From: Sambucus nigra
Lineage: Eukaryota; Streptophyta; Magnoliopsida; Dipsacales; Adoxaceae
DNA length: 64,000 nucleotides
Assembly: GCA_949130495.1 (NCBI GenBank)
Contig: OX422214.1
Location: 255,816,187 to 255,880,186 of the forward strand
Direction of reading: 5' to 3'
Shown here: positions 58,658 through 64,000 of the stretch, piece by piece
Layout: each line of letters opens with the position of its first letter
Numbering within the stretch: position 1 is the stretch's first letter
The notes under the pieces: generated by a model
Databases searched by the model: none
Seen by the model: the letters and a program-made list of their open reading frames with translations, nothing else
What the model was told of the DNA's origin: nothing
Made by a program: the position numbers and the translations under genes

Positions 58658-59879
58658 TGTGCCATCCCCGATCCTCGCCGCGCTGGGGCGGGGGCGCGAA
58701 TGGAGAGGATCCTTTGGGTCCCGCGCATCCCTCTCGGGAGCGCTTCGACCGTCGTCCTTTTGAGATGAGGTGTAAAAATGTAGATAGATTTAGAGTCGCC
58801 AGTCTATTTTACTCAAAACAGACAAAAGAAAAAAAGGGAAGCCATCTCGAAGGATGGCATCCAAAGACATACTGGTGCATGCGAAACCAAAATGATTCGA
58901 GATGGGTTCGGAGGCTTAGTTACGAAATGGGAAGGTGTTAGGCACCCATTCCTCCCTTTCGGTCTCTCATTGATATTTGCTATTTTCCTTTATATTTCCC
59001 CCCGTGATATGTGTGCATGTGTTTATATATAATGGAGGTAGGAATCCTCGACTTGTATCATGGAAAAGATAAAGCGAGTCATCCGTAGGAAGATATAAGA
59101 ATAATATTAGAAAATTAAGATTTACACGATTACCCCTACATTTATCGTTACAATGGAATGATAACGCATAAGGAGCAATACGTCACTAAGGGCAAGTATA
59201 TAGAATATAGGAAGATTAGATTTAGAGAAAATAGGAAGTAAAAGAAAAGGTAAGAGAGAGGAGTCGAGTCTCAAGTTTTACCCCGAGACGCCTACGTAGC
59301 CTATAAAGGCATCAAAGTCCACGTAGTTCACATACAAAATGAGGGGTGGGGTTCATCCCATAAATCTAAATGGGGGCTATCTTATTTGTAAGTGTGTGTG
59401 TGTGTAGAAAAAGTGTTTTAGTTATGAGAAAAGTGTGAGAAAAAGTATGAGAATCCCATTTGGAATTTATGAGCAAACCCTCTTTTTCTTGTTTTTTGGG
59501 TTTTTATTTATATGAAAATAAGAGATGTGCAATAATAGTAAATAAAAAAGTATATTAGGATGTTTGAGATGAGATAATAAAAGTGTTAAGTATTAAAACA
59601 AGTTATTAAGAGTTTAAGAGAATTTAAGAGAAAGTAGAGAAAGTTGGACCTTCTTAAAGATCTTGAGCTTGATCTTGAATGTTGGAGAGCAGCCCTTGCA
59701 CTTGGATGATGATAGAGAGTGACTAATTCACCAAGTCTGATGAAAAGGATGATGAAAAGTGGAAGTAAAAAAGGGATTTGGGGGTTGAAATCATGCTTCC
59801 TTTGAGAGAGGTTTCTGGGATTCGTTGAGAGTGAATTTTATCAGATCTGGGCTCCCCTTGCAAATGAGGTGAAGGCCTC

Positions 59880-59951
59880 CTTTTATAGGCTCAGGTAACT
59901 GTCGATCGGCATAGACCTGTTCCTGCCTATCGGCAGGTGCCGATAGGCAGG
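59880..59951 (-). promoter_or_regulatory. TATA box with adjacent palindromes, Ogre-type LTR
   Basis: The minus strand reads gcctataaaagg at 59888-59880. About 12 bases upstream is tgccgatcgac, and 20 bases further a hairpin with perfect 14-bp arms (cctgcctatcggca at 59922-59935, inverted at 59938-59951) and a 2-base loop. The core gccgat is shared by the three inverted words. Confidence 0.85.
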
Positions 59952-60019
59952 GTCTGGAACCTGCCATTTGGTAGTGCGCTTCAAGCTTTTTTGGAAAATT
60001 GACCACCGAAGACAAACCG

Positions 60020-60570
60020 TTGGTCAAAATCATGTACGGGGAATACCATTAGAAACGTAATTCAGATACCTTTGAAAGTCCTTTAGACCGCTCCCGGGTT
60101 CGGGAGTTGACTTTGGGTCAAATATGGCTCGGAAGAATTTGTCGGTCCATTGGACGGGAAATCATTCGGACGCAAACGAATCGTTCGTCCGCATGGTAAG
60201 TTCGAATCGTGCATGGGGTGGACCGTTAGAAAGGTTAGGATATTTACTTCGACATTCCAAATAGTTTGACCTGGTTTGGGGAGTTGACTTTGGTCAAATG
60301 AGCTTGGGAAGCATTCGGTGACCTCTTGGAGTCAAACGGATCGTTCGTCCGCATGGAAAGTCAGAATCGCACACGGGATGGACCGTTGGAAAGGGGATTC
60401 AGTGTCGTTCGAAGATTCATTCAGTCTCGGTCGAGCTGAAGAGTTGACATAGGTCAAACAGAGCCCGGGAGAGCCCAGTGGCCTCTAGGTCAAGTTTCAA
60501 ACGCAAACGGATCGTTTGTCCGCATGGTAAGTAGAAATCACGCACGGAATGGACCATTGGAAAGGGTATT
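60020..60570. repeat. U3 tandem repeat, about 160-bp unit
   Basis: The box tcgttcgtccgcatgg, followed by an aatcgtgcatggggtggaccgttagaaagg-like segment (shown by position only beyond the first word), recurs at 60181, 60341 and 60512. A decayed fourth copy lies near 60025. Steps are 160 and 171 bases. Confidence 0.85.
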
Positions 60571-60761
60571 CAGTGTCCTTCAAAGATTCATTCAGTCTCG
60601 ATCGAGATGAAGAGCTTGACTTTTTGGTCAAACTGAGTCGGGGAGTGCCTAATGGCTTCTAGGTCAGTACTCGGGACATGACGTGGGTTTGTAGTGATGG
60701 AGGGAGGTACTAGGGACCTAAGGAGAGTTAGGGGGTAACAGAATGGGGTGTCTACATTATG

Positions 60762-62100
60762 GATTACCAAAAAAGAATTATATATTAATGAGGTCCTTAA
60801 CCTCAAAGATATGTTTATAGTCATTGGAAGTGACAATACCTATTCATATATGTTTAACCCCAAAGATATGTTTATACCCCAACTAATAACATTGGGTAGA
60901 AACTAACAATGACCCAAATGTACTTTAGAGTGAATATTTATAACAATGAAATCAATCAAAACATACGTAATCAAATAATCAGGGAATTCAATTAAAAGAA
61001 ACATAATCAATTTTTGAAAACAAGTAACTAACAAACTATGTGTTATCTGAAACGCATAAAAGGTACACATAATAAAAGAGAAGAAAAACCTCAATCTTTT
61101 ACCGAGCTAAAAATCCATAAAATTTATTCACCAATTTATGAGAAATGCCATGGAGTGTTATGGTGAGGTAGTATAATAGTTTCGAATAAGTCTTTCTTTT
61201 TCTTTCGTTCACTTTCCAAATAAGTCTTCCTTTCTTTTAATGGATTTTGAGCAACTTCAAGGAAGATTTTGTATAAGTAAACTATTTAAGAGGACAATCA
61301 AAGCTTATACAAAATTTATAAAAAATATGACATGCATAATCTTGCAAAACATAACCACTATGAATTAACTACAATAACTTTGAAGCGAAAAACTGTCAAT
61401 ATGGGACTTAGATTGAAAGACAAAAAAATAAAAAATGCTACAATAAAGTACAAGTCAAATCTCATAAACAAAAAATACAAAGAACTCAAAACGCATGTAA
61501 ATTCAATTAAAAATTGAAAAAATGTCAATATGGGACTTATTTTAATTTATGATTTTTTTCTAACATAAGACGTGAAACTACAAAATGATGAAATTTAAAA
61601 ATCATTCAACTTATCCAAAGAACCTTAAAAAATCCACCACCAATATAAACATCAACATAAATTTACAGAGACCGTAAATAAGAATAGAAAGAAACATTTC
61701 AAACGGTGAAAAAATATATTAAATTTAACCCCTATAATGTTTTGAACAACCCTCTTCGCATAGTTGAATGCTTTACATAGTTTAATAAAAAGATGAATAG
61801 ATGGGAAATGAAAGGATATAATCATTAAGAAGAGAGAGAAAAGATATCATAATGACCATTTGTTTTTAGCGTAGATGAATGAGAACATTTTAGTTTTTCA
61901 GGTAAAGCTCACCTATATTTAGAGGGCGGTATTGCTTTAATGCATTAAATCTCAAACAGGTGGGAGAACCACATTTAGAGACACCATTTTTGTATTGTTA
62001 TCTTAGATACTTAAAGAAGATGCGTTTAAAGGAAAAGATAATTCTCACCTAGTAGAAGAAATATCTTGCGAAAAATTGCAAGTTAAAGTCTCTTTTTTTT
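60762..62100. other. AT-rich region, no gene seen
   Basis: Short open frames only; none shows a domain. No element termini were found. Confidence 0.5.
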
Positions 62101-62106
62101 GCCTTC

Positions 62107-62187
62107 CTTTCTTCTTCTTCTTCTTCTTCTTCTTCTTCTTCTTCTTCTTCTTCTTCTTCTTCTTCCTCTCTCTCTCTCTCTCTCTCC
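62107..62187. repeat. Microsatellite (CTT)n then (TC)n
   Basis: About 19 CTT units followed by about 11 TC units. The poly-leucine frame here is an artefact. Confidence 0.97.
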
Positions 62188-62483
62188 CCATTTCATTTGT
62201 TTGTTAAAGTATACTATGAATTATTTTATTTTGGCTGATGAAAGAGGCTTAATATTTGACCAAAACCATGAGCTTTATGGTTGTTTTGCATGGGTGGTTT
62301 TAACATGGGTTGAACACTTGTCCTAGAAGCTAGACACTTATACTCATCTCTTCTATTTTCTTTTTCTATTTTTTTGTACAAATTTTCAATTATGACATTC
62401 AATTTTGATAGAATTCAAAATGTGCCACCACTAATTACATATGTTTATTCTAAAAAAACTTTAGCACAATTTATTTATTAATA

Positions 62484-62939
62484 ATGTTATTAAATTCAAG
62501 GTTTTACCAAATGTGTCACGTCACTAATATTACATATGAAAATAATTTTCTAACATTCTACTATTTTGGAGTCGAATCACTACATAATTGTTCAACACGA
62601 ATGATATTTTGTAGGAGTGAAGACAACTGTGTAAGTGTTGAACGAATACAACACGTACAAAAAATAGATGACCATGTCATTGGTTCGTTAAAGAAAATTG
62701 GTGTGTGCATGGGAATTAAAGGTTTGGCCTCATATAGACAACCACCATTTGATGGATCTCTCCTCAATATTCAGTCGCATCGTTCAATTTTACATTTTGA
62801 CCTCAATGATATTATTCGGTCTAGAATATCATCTACGATTTCTTGCGGAATAGTTGGGAGAAAATCGAGTATTGTCTATAGTGTACCCATTTCTTGTATG
62901 GTTGAAATCTTAGTGTATATTAATTCTAGATGTGTTTAG
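62484..62939 (+). CDS. Uncertain open frame, 151 codons
   Basis: An unbroken frame from ATG at 62484 to TAG at 62937-62939, with mixed composition and several Cys and Ser. Given the AT content, a chance frame of this length is uncommon but possible. I recognise no domain, signal peptide or clear membrane segment. The region 62190-64000 is not obviously a transposable element, so an exon of a host gene is conceivable. An opposite-strand frame (62767-62561) is equally open. Confidence 0.2.
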   Translation: MLLNSRFYQMCHVTNITYENNFLTFYYFGVESLHNCSTRMIFCRSEDNCVSVERIQHVQKIDDHVIGSLKKIGVCMGIKGLASYRQPPFDGSLLNIQSHRSILHFDLNDIIRSRISSTISCGIVGRKSSIVYSVPISCMVEILVYINSRCV

Positions 62940-64000
62940 TTATGTGGGGATGCTCTGTTCAATTATACTTCATTAATGAATAGTTGTGCACCTGTTACCG
63001 ATAAGACAACACAGTTGTTATTTATCAGCAGTCAAGCTTTGATAATGGATTGTCTATTCTAATTACGAGTGGACAATCTAATGAATCAGTATTGGTCTTC
63101 CCTTTACAATCAATTCACATCTATGCCTATCCCACTAAAGTTGTTTCATCACTGCCAATACAATTCATTGGTAACATTTCAGTACAGTTATGATTGGAAA
63201 TTACATTCACCCGTTTTCCAGCTTTGGAACTGGTCTACACTGCTCAATCTATTCACATCTATTCTTATGCCACTAAGTTATGATTCTTGACTGAATAAAC
63301 ATTCCATTCGTAGAGTTTCTGTGCAATTTATATTGAACAACTCCATGAATCAATGATATCAAATTAGGGATGTGAATTGATTGGGCAAGTCATTGAAACA
63401 CTACAAAACTTGAATAATGTAATGTACTTGATAGACACCAGTTGAGTTTATGTATAAATAGTTGAGGGCCTGAAAAAAATAAATAACAATGCTTCAGCAT
63501 GAGTTTTTAATCCCACATTTGTGGGATGGTCTCAAACCTCCCAATAGAGATTCATCAAATAATAGATCGAGACTACATGGTGATAAGGTCTAGGAGATTC
63601 ATAGCTCATGCATAATATTTCTTAATAGACACGTTCAACTTTAATCTACTGGGGAGCTGGCCCGACCCATCATCTCCATTGTCAAGCTTAATTGAGTTTG
63701 AAGTTATATGGATTGGTTGGAGGAATATTTTCTATGTATATACATGGCATTTGTTTAATGTTTTTTTATTTACCAATACGATTTGAGTTTAGGTCTTACC
63801 TTTTGTGGGACCCAAAAATTGGTCGTTTCAACAATGACCTTTTCAAAAGTTCTGAAATGAAGTCTTTGGGGGTGATTTTCACAACATTGCGAGAGGTCTC
63901 ACTTGCACTCATTCTGGTTTTTCGGAAACCATTTTGGTTGTGAAACTTAATTCATAAATATGTAAACCATATGTTGTGTGGTTCTTCGTTGATGGTGCCA
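62940..64000. other. Right edge, no recognised gene
   Basis: No domain was recognised. An imperfect duplication of about 60 bases (ttcacatctatnctta-like word at 63115 and 63246) and a short inverted repeat, tcccacatttgtggga, at 63512-63527 are the only structures seen. Confidence 0.4.

Larger units (their letters stand above)
58658..60756 (-). mobile_element. Solo LTR, Ogre/Tat type
   Basis: The minus strand starts TGTAGACACCCCATTCTGT, characteristic of Ogre/Tat LTRs, and ends GGGATGGCACA. A perfect 5-bp repeat, ttatg, flanks it (58653-58657 and 60757-60761). It has a tandem-repeated U3 (about 60020-60570), a strong hairpin, a TATA box and a leader with a ctggcgactctaaat stretch near 58800. 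The conserved gaaggtgttaggcaccc block lies near 58930. No coding domain is inside. 2099 bp. Confidence 0.93.

Noticed and set aside
62099..62326. Open frame starting with a poly-leucine run, resembling a signal peptide
   Set aside because: It comes from the (CTT)n repeat; nothing downstream looks like a protein domain.
62484..62939. A host gene exon at this place
   Set aside because: Not excluded, but there is no domain, splice pattern or codon signal strong enough to call a gene; listed only as uncertain.

Overview
The window looks like repeat-rich intergenic DNA from a flowering plant nuclear genome. It is AT-rich and consists almost entirely of nested, decayed transposable elements; no intact host gene, tRNA or rRNA gene was recognised. 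The elements are plant-type: Ty3/gypsy of the Tat and chromovirus groups, Ty1/copia, a CACTA DNA transposon and a hAT-like MITE. The species cannot be named from the sequence alone.

Layout. 1-858 holds nothing recognised. 859-6895 is a minus-strand Tat-type gypsy element with its 5' LTR but no 3' LTR. 6896 to about 22140 is a second, plus-strand Tat-type element: degenerate protease, reverse transcriptase, dual RNase H and integrase, then an antisense reading region (17572-21944) resembling the plant-mobile-domain genes carried by Tat elements. It is interrupted by two solo LTRs with perfect 5-bp target duplications (9366-12239, cctac; 14525-17500, gaaat). 22305-26118 holds a Tat gag-protease fragment, a candidate copia LTR, and an LTR-like region with an unrecognised reading frame. 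26119-29047 is a minus-strand gag-only gypsy relative. About 29900-32323 is a rearranged minus-strand copia element. 33260-39069 is a plus-strand SIRE-like copia element with two LTRs and a gag but no pol. 39270-42818 is the 3' part of a chromovirus with its 3' LTR.

43554-58320 is a non-autonomous CACTA transposon. A 607-bp hAT-like MITE (TSD tttataac) and a full-length but dead chromovirus (44790-55953, TSD gatac, chromodomain at the C-terminus) lie inside it. The chromovirus 5' LTR itself holds a SIRE-like solo LTR (46030-47624), so nesting is three deep. 58658-60756 is a minus-strand Ogre/Tat-type solo LTR (TSD ttatg). The remainder to 64000 is AT-rich, with microsatellites and one uncertain open frame.

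The most notable pattern is that several unrelated LTR families each carry a compact cluster of short perfect or near-perfect palindromes. The palindrome differs between some families, but the core GTCGTTCGAAC is shared by a gypsy LTR and copia LTRs. In the copia and Ogre-like LTRs the cluster sits just upstream of a TATA box; in the chromovirus-type LTRs it sits in the presumed leader.
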